Source: Phycisphaeraceae bacterium (lineage in GTDB: Bacteria > Planctomycetota > Phycisphaerae > Phycisphaerales > UBA1924). From it: a DNA stretch of 64,000 nt. The stretch lies in assembly GCA_019454185.1 (NCBI GenBank), contig CP075368.1:2831649-2895648 (forward strand), written 5' to 3'. The notes beneath the pieces are model-generated. The model did no database searches and was not told the DNA's origin. It saw nothing but the letters and a program-made list of their open reading frames with translations. Every line of letters begins with the position of its first letter. The stretch's first letter is position 1. Shown here in pieces: positions 48,510 to 57,925 of this stretch. The position numbers and the translations under genes are program-made.

Positions 48510-50195
48510 ATGCCCGATGATTCGCCCATCACGCACCCGGAGCCCGCGTCGGCCGATCCAGCGGGCGCCTCGCCGCCGCGCGAGCACTTCAGCGCGAAGG
48601 ACACCTTCACCTCGCTCGCGATCGCGTTCATCCTCGCGTTCGTGATCCGGGGCTTCGTGGTCGAGCCCTTCATCATCCCGACCGGCTCGATGGCGCCGAC
48701 GCTCGTCGGAGCCCACGTGCTGGCAAGGTCGCCCGAGACCGGCACGACATGGGCGATCGGCCCGTGGCACTACAGCGACGGAAGCCGCAAGGTCCCCGCG
48801 TCGATCCAGGGCGAGATCGTCGTGCCCGATCCGATCACCGGCGAGCGGCTGCTCTTCGACAAACCCCCGACCCGCGCGGGCGACCGCATCTTCGTCCTCA
48901 AGTATCTCTATGCAATCTTCGAGCCCTCGCGCTTCGACGTGGTCGTCTTCAAGAACCCCGTCGATCCCCGCGAGAACTTCATCAAGCGGCTGATCGGCCT
49001 CCCCCACGAGCAGATCGCCATCGTCGACGGCGACATCTTCACGCGCGACACACGCACGCTCCCCCCCGATGCGATCCTCGAAGGCCCCGACGCATGGTCC
49101 GGCCCTGAGTGGAAGATCCAGCGCAAGCCCGAGCGCATCCAGCGCACCCTCTGGCAGACCGTCTTCGACAGCGCGCACACCCCGCTCGACGCCGATCGCT
49201 CCGGCCGTCGCCCCTTCCGCTCTCCCTGGGTCGGTTCCACGCAGAGCGCCGACGCATCGCAGGATGGCAGCGCGAATCCAGCCGGCGAGTGGCACATCGA
49301 TCAACGCGCCAGCTACACCTTCGACGGCGCGGGCCGCGCCGACCTGACGTGGAACGAGGCCTCGCGCCCCGTCACCGATTACTACCCCTACGGCCACACC
49401 AGCGAGCACTACCCCTCCCCCCGCTTCCCCGTCGGCGATGTCCGCGTCCGCGCAGGCGTCCAGCCGCACGGCCCGGGGCTCTCCTGCTGGATCACCGTGA
49501 TCTCCAGCGCCCACTGCTTCCAGGCCGAGATCGGGCCCGATCGCACCGCGCTCCGCATGGCCCCCGTCTCGGACTCCGGCACGCTCAGCGACGAGTGGAC
49601 CACGCTCGCCGAGGCCTCAACCCCGCTCACCTTTCCGAAAGGAAAGGTCACGAATCTCGAACTCTGGCACACCGACCAGACGCTCGAACTCTGGGCCGAC
49701 GGAGAGCGCGTCCTCCGCGCCGAGTACGACTGGTCGCCCGCCACGCGCTTCAAGCACGCAACAGGCAGAGACCCCGGCGCGTTTTTCGCCACGGGCGCAC
49801 GCGAGCCCGCGGCTGATCCCACCATCTACCGACGCCCGCGCATCTCATGGCAGTTCCACGGCTCACCGTTCACCCTCCACAGAGTCGGCCTCGACCGCGA
49901 CATCCACTACCAGGCCTCCCCCTCCCCCGGCCCCCGCCCCGCACGCGCCACCGACCCCAGACGCCTCCCCTCACTCAAGGCCGATCAATACTTCGTCTGC
50001 GGCGATAACTCCCCCCAGTCCGACGACGGCCGACTCTGGGAAGCGCCCGATCCATGGATCGCCATGCTCGACCCCGACGAGGGCGTCGTCAACCGACGCC
50101 TGCTCATCGGCAAGGCCTTCTTCGTCTACTGGCCTGCCACCCACGCCGGCAAGATCCCCATCTTCGACGCCGGACGCGTGCGGTTCATCTGGTAG
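48510..50195 (+). CDS. lepB: Signal peptidase I with large inserted domain
   Basis: 561 residues, about twice the usual length. After one membrane helix (LAIAFILAFVIRGFVVEPF) the catalytic Ser60 lies in IPTGSMAPTL and the general-base Lys159 in ENFIKRLIGLP; the box GDNSPQSDDGRLW near residue 505 closes the fold. Between them, about residues 200-470, is an inserted beta-rich domain (YTFDGAGRADLTWNE ... TLELWADGERVL) resembling LamG/DUF1080-type concanavalin folds. The enzyme removes export signals from the many secreted proteins in this genome. Confidence 0.88.
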   Translation: MPDDSPITHPEPASADPAGASPPREHFSAKDTFTSLAIAFILAFVIRGFVVEPFIIPTGSMAPTLVGAHVLARSPETGTTWAIGPWHYSDGSRKVPASIQGEIVVPDPITGERLLFDKPPTRAGDRIFVLKYLYAIFEPSRFDVVVFKNPVDPRENFIKRLIGLPHEQIAIVDGDIFTRDTRTLPPDAILEGPDAWSGPEWKIQRKPERIQRTLWQTVFDSAHTPLDADRSGRRPFRSPWVGSTQSADASQDGSANPAGEWHIDQRASYTFDGAGRADLTWNEASRPVTDYYPYGHTSEHYPSPRFPVGDVRVRAGVQPHGPGLSCWITVISSAHCFQAEIGPDRTALRMAPVSDSGTLSDEWTTLAEASTPLTFPKGKVTNLELWHTDQTLELWADGERVLRAEYDWSPATRFKHATGRDPGAFFATGAREPAADPTIYRRPRISWQFHGSPFTLHRVGLDRDIHYQASPSPGPRPARATDPRRLPSLKADQYFVCGDNSPQSDDGRLWEAPDPWIAMLDPDEGVVNRRLLIGKAFFVYWPATHAGKIPIFDAGRVRFIW

Positions 50196-50272
50196 TCAGG
50201 TGCTTGTGATCTTCTCGGTGTGCATGTCGAGGCCCACGACAGCAGTCAGCGTGTGCTGTGCTTTGTTGCGGC

Positions 50273-51061
50273 CTACTTCCTCCTGTTCGCCGCGATCTCG
50301 TCCAGTCTGTTCCGCACGCTCGACTTTGACTGCTCGTGCAAGTCGATCGCGGACTCCGCATCAAAGTCTCTCGCGGCGGGCGTCACCTCAAGTGAAGCCA
50401 GTTCAAACTTCGAGAGAGCAGATCGCATAGAGACCGGAAACCCCGGCGGTGAATCGGGTGAGTACTCGTACTCGAACGTCGGCAGCCCCGGCTTCTCAGG
50501 ATCGAGCGATGTTCTGACGACTCGACCCTGCGCATCCACCTCGACACAGAGATCATGCACAGGCATTGCACCAAAGATCGGGTCACTCGTGTGCCGTGAT
50601 CCGCCGGGGAGCGGCGCGATGAGCACGAGGTTTCCACCCTCGCCTTTCTCCAGTGATTGGATGAGCTCAGGTCGTGCGAGAACAAGGTCCAACAGGATCA
50701 GTGTCGGGAAGTAGCGCTCGACACCGAAGTCCGAACCCGGCGCATCGTCAGAGTACCGGATGTCAGACAGCCCTCCATCATCATCGACCGATGCCCAGAA
50801 GCGGCGCCCGTCATCGCCACGCCCGCCGGCGTGTCCCTGGGTGACGTGGTACCACGCACCGGTCATGCCGTTGTAGCCGACGTGCAACTCGCCCGCTGCA
50901 TCCGTCCGGGTCGTTCGATAGACCGCTCGAACGCTCACGTCCCCAGGGCCGATGAGTTGATGGCGGAGCACTTCCAACTCCTCGGGCGGCACCGCCAACG
51001 CCGCAGCAGGCGTAGCTACAAGCAGCGTGAGACCGAACGCATGTCTGGCAAGACTCAGCAT
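50273..51061 (-). CDS. Exported hypothetical protein
   Basis: 262 residues from the ATG at 51061, preceded by AGGAGG. A signal peptide (LARHAFGLTLLVATPAAALA) precedes a beta-rich domain (VSVRAVYRTTRTDAAGELHVGYNG, WYHVTQGHAG, LVLIAPLPGG, VHDLCVEVDAQGRVVRTSL) that resembles outer-membrane lipoprotein-sorting or LolA-like folds; this is a loose inference. It is convergent with lepB. Confidence 0.6.
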   Translation of the reverse strand: MLSLARHAFGLTLLVATPAAALAVPPEELEVLRHQLIGPGDVSVRAVYRTTRTDAAGELHVGYNGMTGAWYHVTQGHAGGRGDDGRRFWASVDDDGGLSDIRYSDDAPGSDFGVERYFPTLILLDLVLARPELIQSLEKGEGGNLVLIAPLPGGSRHTSDPIFGAMPVHDLCVEVDAQGRVVRTSLDPEKPGLPTFEYEYSPDSPPGFPVSMRSALSKFELASLEVTPAARDFDAESAIDLHEQSKSSVRNRLDEIAANRRK

Positions 51062-51514
51062 CGCAACACCTCCTGTAAATTGCTCATCACCGACGCACCG
51101 CGAAGGGAGAACTCGCACTCCCGAGCGGTGGCAAGAGTTCCGAGAGAACCCGAGAAAGAGCGCCACATCGCGCCCCGAATGACCACAGACTGATCAGCGT
51201 GAACGCGCGCCCGACCGCCCCGGGTCTCGAAATCCCCGTTCCATCCTGGCACCCATCGTGGCGCCCAACGTGCCGCCCAACGTGCCGAATGTGCTGTTGT
51301 TCGCAGTCAGTCATGGATCCTCCCAGACCCGCAGATGCCACATCCTACCAGACGCGGGGGGGGGGCGTGTCAACCCCAGCCACGCACCGAAGGCCCCATG
51401 TGACAGAACCAGTACAATCCCCCTGCCCGGCTCGGGAGGCGTGGAGCGCCTCCAGCCGCACGCGTGCGCCATTCCCTCCGCCCCGCCGCACGCGCCGCCC
51501 CTAGGAGTCTCCGC
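51062..51514. other. Intergenic region with G10 tract
   Basis: 453 bp between divergent genes. It contains a GTGCCGCCCAAC direct repeat near 51260 and a run of ten G at 51356-51365, about 150 bp before the prolyl oligopeptidase start. No gene or RNA is recognised. Confidence 0.4.
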
Positions 51515-53791
51515 ATGAATCGTTCGCACGCGCTGCGCACAACCGCCGCACTCGTCCTCTCATGCAGTGCGGCTCTTGGTTCTCACGCACAGCCCTCCGC
51601 CGGCCCGCAAACCAAGGGCCCGCGCTCCGGCCCAACGCCAGCCGCCGACCGCGTCCCCGCCAAGAGCGTCCATCACGGCGTCGAGGTCATCGACGAGTAC
51701 CAGTGGCTGGAGAACTGGGACGATGCCAAGGTCAAGTCCTGGTCCGATGCCCAGAACGCCTACGCCCGGGGCTACCTCGACACCCTCCCCGGCGTCGAAC
51801 GCATCCGCGCGCGCATCACCGAGATCGAGAAATCCGTCAGCGTCGCCTATCTCGGCTGGGCCGTCGCCGGCAATGAGAGCACCGGCCTCCGCATCTTCGC
51901 GCTCAAGCGCGACCCCGCCTTCCAGCAGCCACTCCTCGTCGTCATGGACTCCGTCGACCACCCCGACACCGCACGCGTCGTCGTCGATCCCAACACCATC
52001 GACGAGCACGGCCACGCCGCCATCGACTGGTTCATCCCCTCCCCCGACGGCGCGCTCGTCGCCGTCTCCCTCTCCTCCGGCGGCTCCGAATCCGGCGACC
52101 TCCACATCTTCAACACCGACACCGGCAAGCGCGTCGAAGATCCCATCGCCCGCGTCAACGGCGGCACCGCCGGCGGCAGCATGGCCTGGCTCCCCGACAA
52201 CTCCGGCTTCTACTACACCCGCTACCCCCGCGCCGGCGAGCGACCCGCCGAAGACCTCGACTTCTACATGCAGGTCTACCGCCACACCATCGGCACGCCC
52301 GAATCCGCCGACACCTATGAGATGGGCAAAGACCTCGCCCGCATCAGCGAGATCCAGCTCCAACTCGACGCACCCACCGGGCGCGTGCTCGCAAGCGTGC
52401 AATACGGCGACGGCGGCGAGTTCTCTTATTACATGAAGCAGCCCGACGGCAAGTGGACCAAGTTCCTCGACCACGCCGACGAGGTCGTGCAGGCCGTCTT
52501 CGGCAAGGGCGACTCCGCCGGCGACCTCATCCTCCTCACCACCAAAGACTCGCCGCGCGTCCGCGTCCTCCGCATGAACGCCTCGACGCTCGACCTCAAG
52601 AACGCCAAGACCATCATCGCCCAGGGCGCAGACGTCATCGTTCCCGACTTCTGGCCCCCCTCTCCCGTCGTCGTCACCAACCACCGCCTCTATCTCACCT
52701 ACCAGCTCGGCGGCCCCTCAGAGATCCGCGCGTTCGACCACAGCGGCAACCCCCAGAAGAGCCCCACCGTCCTCCCCGTCTCCGCCGTCAACTACATCAA
52801 GGCCATCCCCGGCACCGACGACATCATCTTCGACAACCGCTCCTTCATCGACGCGCCCGCCTGCTATCACTTCTCCTCCGCCAGCGGCACAACCCGCAAG
52901 ACCGCCCTCGCCGCCGTCTCACCCGTCGACTTCTCCGACACCGAGGTCATCCGCGAGTTCGCCATCAGCAAGGACGGCACCAAGATCCCCGTCAACATCA
53001 TCAAGAAGAAGTCCGTCAAGCTCGACGGAACCAACCCCACCATCCTCTGGGGCTACGGCGGCTACGGCGTCAACATCCAACCCGCCTTCAACGCGGTCCG
53101 GCGCCTCTGGATCGAGTCCGGAGGTGTCTTCGCCGTCACCAACATCCGAGGGGGCGGCGAGTACGGCGAAGAATGGCACCGCCAGGGCATGCTCACGAAG
53201 AAACAGAACTGCTTCGACGACTTCGCCGCCGCCGCACGCCACCTCGTCGCCCGCGCCTACACCCGCACCGATCGCCTCGCGATCATGGGGGGCTCCAACG
53301 GCGGCCTTCTCATGGGCGCAACCATCACGCAGAACCCCGACATCTGCCGTGCCGTCGTCTCCAGCGTCGGCATCTACGACATGCTGAGAGTTGAACTCTC
53401 CGCCAACGGCGCGTTCAACATCCCCGAGTTCGGCACCGTCAAGAACGCCGAGCAGTTCCGCGCTCTCTTCGCCTACTCACCCTACCACCACGTGAAAGAG
53501 GGCGTCCGCTACCCCTCCGTCATCTTCCTCACCGGCGCGAACGATCCGCGCGTCGATCCCATGCAGTCGCGCAAGATGACCGCGAGCATGCAGCGCGCCA
53601 TCGCCTCGGTCCCCAACGCCAACCCCATCCTCCTCCGCACCAGCGCCAACACCGGCCACGGCCAGGGCACTCCCCTGAACGCCCGCATCGAAGAGCAGAC
53701 CGACATCTACTCGTTCCTCTTCAATGAACTCGGCATGTGGTCCGAGGGCGAACAGAAACCCGCATCCAAGCCGACCGAGGCCAGGAACTGA
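51515..53791 (+). CDS. Prolyl oligopeptidase, exported (family S9A)
   Basis: 758 residues: signal peptide (LRTTAALVLSCSAALGSHA), the S9A N-terminal motif DEYQWLENWDDAKVKSW, a seven-bladed propeller, and a catalytic domain with Ser in GGSNGGLLMG, Asp in TGANDPRVDPMQ and His in NTGHGQGTP. The motif WGYGGYGVNIQPAFN and the following RGGGEYGEEWH are characteristic. It cuts after proline in short peptides, here probably in the periplasm. AGGAG lies 8 nt before the start. Confidence 0.93.
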   Translation: MNRSHALRTTAALVLSCSAALGSHAQPSAGPQTKGPRSGPTPAADRVPAKSVHHGVEVIDEYQWLENWDDAKVKSWSDAQNAYARGYLDTLPGVERIRARITEIEKSVSVAYLGWAVAGNESTGLRIFALKRDPAFQQPLLVVMDSVDHPDTARVVVDPNTIDEHGHAAIDWFIPSPDGALVAVSLSSGGSESGDLHIFNTDTGKRVEDPIARVNGGTAGGSMAWLPDNSGFYYTRYPRAGERPAEDLDFYMQVYRHTIGTPESADTYEMGKDLARISEIQLQLDAPTGRVLASVQYGDGGEFSYYMKQPDGKWTKFLDHADEVVQAVFGKGDSAGDLILLTTKDSPRVRVLRMNASTLDLKNAKTIIAQGADVIVPDFWPPSPVVVTNHRLYLTYQLGGPSEIRAFDHSGNPQKSPTVLPVSAVNYIKAIPGTDDIIFDNRSFIDAPACYHFSSASGTTRKTALAAVSPVDFSDTEVIREFAISKDGTKIPVNIIKKKSVKLDGTNPTILWGYGGYGVNIQPAFNAVRRLWIESGGVFAVTNIRGGGEYGEEWHRQGMLTKKQNCFDDFAAAARHLVARAYTRTDRLAIMGGSNGGLLMGATITQNPDICRAVVSSVGIYDMLRVELSANGAFNIPEFGTVKNAEQFRALFAYSPYHHVKEGVRYPSVIFLTGANDPRVDPMQSRKMTASMQRAIASVPNANPILLRTSANTGHGQGTPLNARIEEQTDIYSFLFNELGMWSEGEQKPASKPTEARN

Positions 53792-53807
53792 ATCCGCCGC
53801 CCGCCCA

Positions 53808-55673
53808 TCAACCGACGCACCTGCCGAACGCGTCCATGAAGTCCAAGCGGTCGAGCACGTCTATCAACCCGTCGGCGTTGACGTCCGCGCGCGGACGCGC
53901 CGACCCGAACGCATCGAAGAACTCCAGAAAGTCGAGGATGTCCACCTCGCCCGAGCCGTCGATGTCCGCGCCGCACGACCCAAGATCAATCTGCGACATC
54001 GCCATCAGCACCGGCGCGCTCTTCCCCAGCGACTCCCACAACGCGTACGCCACCGCCCCCGCGCCGTTCGTGATGTTCTCATCACGCAGGAACTCGATGT
54101 ACTCGCGCGTCGTCGTCTGGTGATACAGACGCGCCTCCGCACGTGCCGCGCCGGGCGGCACCGCGAACACCGTCCCGTCCCAGTACTGACCGTCCTGGTA
54201 CGCGTACCCCACCGGAGCCGCCTGCACGCTCGCGAACCCTGCGTTCGTGAACCCGCGAGGCGGGATGCGATTGTCCGAATACCACACGTTGTTCAGCGCA
54301 AAGTGGAACCCGGGACCCGACGGCTTGCCCGTCAGCGCGCTCATCGCGGCGTCCAGCCCGAGTTTCCCCTCGTACACCTTCGTCGTCGCTCCGTCGAGCG
54401 TCGCCTCGCTCGCGTCGTACGCCCCGCGCTCGTCGATCAACGCACCCGCCCCATCGAAGAACCTCACGTTCACCCACATCCGCGGCCCCTCGGGATACCC
54501 CGTCGGCAGCTTGTGCCCGGACTGATTCACAACCCGCACCAGGAGCGTCCCCTCGTCGAACGCGCCGAGCGGGCGCACAACCTCAAGATCCGCCGCACGC
54601 TCCATCATGCTCCGCGTCCGCGCCTCGGATGCGTCCACGCTCTCCTCCGTCAGCCCGCTCGCCTCGCCGTACTGCGCCAGCACCGCGCGCAGCACCCACG
54701 AGTTCGCGCCCGCGAACTGGTGCGCCGGCACGTCGTCGCGATACCGTGCCCCGAGCGCCTCGCGCGCACCGAACCCCGACACGTCCGGCATGTGGCAGTC
54801 CTGGCAACTGCTCACCTCCAGCTTGTTCCCGCCGAATCGACCCCCCATGTCGATCGCGCCGCGCGCAAAGTCCGACTCGGACCACTCGCTGTACGTCCGC
54901 TCCACAGGGAACATGTCGTTCTTCAGCCCCGTCGGATGGCGAGCATCCACAGGGCCGAGCACGTACGTCCCGTTGCTCGCACGCTCGAACAGCGGATTCG
55001 AAACATCGTGGCACGTCGCACACATCCGCGACTCCGTGTGGAACGGCGACTCCAGCCACTGGTGATAGAACATCTCCTCAAGCTGGAACGGCCCGCGCCG
55101 ACGATCGAACGGATCGATCACAAACTGCGCCGAGTGCGTGTCCTGAGGAACATCCGCCAGCGACGCCAGGATCCCCCAGTCCTCCATCGGGCTCACACCC
55201 GGAACATACACAGGGTCCACCATCCGATGGCACATCGAGCAGTTCACCCCATCGAAGTCCTCCGGAATCAGCCCCGTCCCGTCCGGCGGCTCGCTCCGAC
55301 CGCTGATCCACCCACCCGGCGTGTGGCAACGCAGGCACATCTCGCCCGCGAACGCCGCGTCCTGGTTCGCGATCGCCAGTGCGGCATGAAAGATCGGGTC
55401 CCGCGCGGCCTGCCCCATCATGCTCGCCTTCCAGTGCGCGTGCGGCTCCGCGTGCTCGTCGTATCCCCCGTGGCAGAACTGGCAGGCGTTGCTCACCAGC
55501 GGATACTCAACCAGCGAGAAGGGCTGCGAGCCCGGCTGATGGAAGTCCTCCAGCGTCGTGCCCGGAGAGGCCAGCACCGCCGCCGTCAGGCCGATCGCCA
55601 GCAGCGCGCCCCCGCCCCAGATCGCCTCAGGCAAAGGACGCACCCGACTCATCCGCTCCGAACGCTCGCTCAT
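53808..55673 (-). CDS. Exported five-heme c-type cytochrome with dockerin-like C-terminus
   Basis: 621 residues from the second ATG, which sits 6 nt after GGGGAG (55679 is an alternative). One membrane/signal helix, then five CxxCH heme sites: CQFCH, CLRCH, CSMCH, CATCH and CQDCH. A beta-rich region with VNQSGHKLPTGYPEG resembles the cytochrome c554/multiheme family. The C-terminal ~60 residues are two EF-hand-like dockerin repeats (DIDGSGEVDILDFLEFFDAFG; DVNADGLIDVLDRLDFM) ending near a terminal Cys. It probably functions in periplasmic or surface electron transfer; the substrate is unknown. Confidence 0.83.
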   Translation of the reverse strand: MSERSERMSRVRPLPEAIWGGGALLAIGLTAAVLASPGTTLEDFHQPGSQPFSLVEYPLVSNACQFCHGGYDEHAEPHAHWKASMMGQAARDPIFHAALAIANQDAAFAGEMCLRCHTPGGWISGRSEPPDGTGLIPEDFDGVNCSMCHRMVDPVYVPGVSPMEDWGILASLADVPQDTHSAQFVIDPFDRRRGPFQLEEMFYHQWLESPFHTESRMCATCHDVSNPLFERASNGTYVLGPVDARHPTGLKNDMFPVERTYSEWSESDFARGAIDMGGRFGGNKLEVSSCQDCHMPDVSGFGAREALGARYRDDVPAHQFAGANSWVLRAVLAQYGEASGLTEESVDASEARTRSMMERAADLEVVRPLGAFDEGTLLVRVVNQSGHKLPTGYPEGPRMWVNVRFFDGAGALIDERGAYDASEATLDGATTKVYEGKLGLDAAMSALTGKPSGPGFHFALNNVWYSDNRIPPRGFTNAGFASVQAAPVGYAYQDGQYWDGTVFAVPPGAARAEARLYHQTTTREYIEFLRDENITNGAGAVAYALWESLGKSAPVLMAMSQIDLGSCGADIDGSGEVDILDFLEFFDAFGSARPRADVNADGLIDVLDRLDFMDAFGRCVG

Positions 55674-55776
55674 CGCCATCTCCCCGATTCACACACAGCA
55701 CACCTGCCCCTCATAAAAAGAGCATGGGCCCGGGACAAGCCCGGACCCACGACCTCCAGCTGGGGAATGTCGAATC

Positions 55777-57408
55777 TCAGAACGTGCAGCCGCTCCCGAA
55801 CGCGTCGAAGAAGTCCAACAGATCGAGCACGTCGAGCACGTCGTCGCCGTTGAAGTTCGGATCAACGCCGCCCGCGGTGCAACCGACCGGCTGCCCCTCG
55901 CACTGACCGAACGCGTCGAGGTAATCAAGGAAGTCGAGCACGTCGAGCTCGCCGTCGCCGTTCACATCCGCCGGGCACGGCGACTTGAACGTGATCGTGC
56001 CGCTCGACCACGCGCCGGTGGTCGTGCCGCCGTCGGTGATCGACGCGTACACCCAGTACGTTCCGGGCTCGACATACGCGGAATTGAGCACCGTGGTCCC
56101 CTCGACCGCGGGTGTGTTCAGTGATGTCGGGATGAGCAACTCATTCCCGTTGAGCGACGGCGTGTCATTGACATAGATAGAGACCCAGCGCGTGTTGTTC
56201 TCCGGGTCGCTGCTCGTCCACGTCACCGGGTACGCGTCCAGCCCGTGCATCAGGTCGATGTTGCCCGCGGGCGGATTCACCACCGTCACGCTCGGTGCGC
56301 CGTTCGCCGAGGGATTGATCTTCAGCGTGTAGTTCGGGCTCGTCGCGCCCGACCAGCCGTACACCTGCACGTAGTAATACCCCGCGGCACGCCCGCTCAG
56401 CGAGATCTGCTCGAAGTTCGATGTCCCCTCGGAACTCGCGAGGATCGACCCGCCCGAGTTCTGCAGACGCATGTCAAGGTCGCCCGCGCCGTGCGAGAAC
56501 TCGATCCGCACGAAGTCGGACGCCGTGCCCGTCGCGGGCATGTAGAAGCGGAAATAGTCCTGGTCCGTCGAGGTGTGGATCGTCAGATTCGAGATCACCT
56601 TCTCGGGGTTGCAGGGGCCGAGGTTCGGGCTGTTGAGCTGTCCCTCAGCGCGAGCCAGCGTCTCCGCACGCGAGTTGTTGCTCTCGTACGCGTCCGGCAG
56701 AATCGTCGTGCCACCCGAACCGATCGTGATCTTGATCCGAGAGGCGTTGTTGTTCTCGTTCGACTCAAGGAAGTGACCCTCAGGGTCCGCCTCGGCCTCC
56801 AGCCAGTACTGCCCGTTGGGAATGTCGGTGATGTCGATCCACTGGCCGTCAAGGTTCTTGGAATAGATATCCATCCATCCCACCGAGAGCCCCTGTGTGG
56901 TCGAGGAGCAGGAGAGGAATTGACCCCCCGGCGGGAAGCCCGGCAGCGACGAGTTGTACACCGCGAGGTCGAGGATGCAGAAAGAGGTCTTCTCACCCTC
57001 GGCGATGATGTCGCCCACCCCGTCCCCAGGCAGGATCTCGCGGATCCGATACTGGCACCACGCCTCGACGTGGATGTGGCTGTGCGTCGGGTGATAGACA
57101 AACTGCCCCGCGTTCCGATCCCAGAACGTGCCGTTCGAGCGGTAGATCCGCTGGATCACCTGCTGCTTGCCGTTGCCAAGGTCAGCGCCGCCGTACACAT
57201 ACAGCTTGCCCGCGCCGATGTTCGGCGTCCCCGTCGAGAGCCGGATGTGACGCCGACCGGGAACGATGTTCGTCACGATCACGTTGTCATAGAGGTCATC
57301 CTCACGGACCGTGATGTCCGGGAGAAGATCCGTCTGCGCCCTCGCGACATCGGCAAACAGAACCGACACGCCAGCGACCGCCACCATCAACGATCCAATC
57401 TTCATCAT
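55777..57408 (-). CDS. Exported lysyl oxidase homologue with dockerin-like C-terminus
   Basis: 543 residues with a signal peptide. The lysyl-oxidase domain (about 25-225) is recognised by the copper-site histidines in HPTHSHIHVEAW, the conserved YRIRE, and GQWIDITDIPNGQYWLE ... ESNENNNAS, all classic for the family, which oxidises protein lysines to allysine. A pre-peptidase C-terminal-type beta domain follows (about 245-350), then an Ig-like stretch and two dockerin-like repeats (DVNGDGELDVLDFLDYLDAFG; DVLDVLDLLDFFDAFG). The gene is divergent from the subtilase gene. Confidence 0.85.
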   Translation of the reverse strand: MMKIGSLMVAVAGVSVLFADVARAQTDLLPDITVREDDLYDNVIVTNIVPGRRHIRLSTGTPNIGAGKLYVYGGADLGNGKQQVIQRIYRSNGTFWDRNAGQFVYHPTHSHIHVEAWCQYRIREILPGDGVGDIIAEGEKTSFCILDLAVYNSSLPGFPPGGQFLSCSSTTQGLSVGWMDIYSKNLDGQWIDITDIPNGQYWLEAEADPEGHFLESNENNNASRIKITIGSGGTTILPDAYESNNSRAETLARAEGQLNSPNLGPCNPEKVISNLTIHTSTDQDYFRFYMPATGTASDFVRIEFSHGAGDLDMRLQNSGGSILASSEGTSNFEQISLSGRAAGYYYVQVYGWSGATSPNYTLKINPSANGAPSVTVVNPPAGNIDLMHGLDAYPVTWTSSDPENNTRWVSIYVNDTPSLNGNELLIPTSLNTPAVEGTTVLNSAYVEPGTYWVYASITDGGTTTGAWSSGTITFKSPCPADVNGDGELDVLDFLDYLDAFGQCEGQPVGCTAGGVDPNFNGDDVLDVLDLLDFFDAFGSGCTF

Positions 57409-57925
57409 CCCTGCGCTCCACCGGGATGCCGCTCCCGGAACGGCCCCACACTCCCAAAAGGGTGCAGGGCATCACGCCGAAGCCAGAGGCCGCGGCCAAA
57501 GTCTCCCACGAGCAAACGGCTCCGACCAGATCCCACGGCGGGCAGTCGGATAGACGAGGAGAACAGCGTAACGGATCGCATCGCGCCAGAAAAGCCCCCC
57601 GCATGAGGGAAACGGACTTCTCTCACCTCTTTCAAGTCCTATAACCACTTTGACTTGATTCAAGACCTCGACATGATCTTCTCTCGTACCTTCTGGAAAC
57701 CGGCTCACCCTTGCATGCGGATTGGTGAAGGTCCCCGACTGGGGTGCTTTCCCGTCCCCCAATAACCCAACCCACATACCCCAGAGTTCAGACACCGTCT
57801 TTCAGTGAACCATCAACCCGGCCGATTCGGTTCCGCGGCCTGTTTTGTGACACCACCAACACTCGCCGCCGATCGAACGCTCGTGCTCGATCCGTCGCCG
57901 AAGGACACAGAGGGAGCGTTTCGTC
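57409..57925. other. Divergent promoter region between lysyl oxidase and subtilase genes
   Basis: 517 bp. TTGACT at 57650-57655 with CATGAT 16 bp downstream is a possible rightward promoter. TCAAGTC (57632-57638) and GACTTGA (57652-57658) form an inverted repeat overlapping the -35 element, a candidate operator. GAGGGAG precedes the 57926 start. No gene is recognised. Confidence 0.45.

Noticed and set aside
53724-57606. Plus-strand frames of 709 and 453 codons opposite the cytochrome and lysyl oxidase genes
   Set aside because: The minus-strand frames have signal peptides, heme and copper motifs and dockerin repeats; the opposite frames show only codon-bias shadow composition.
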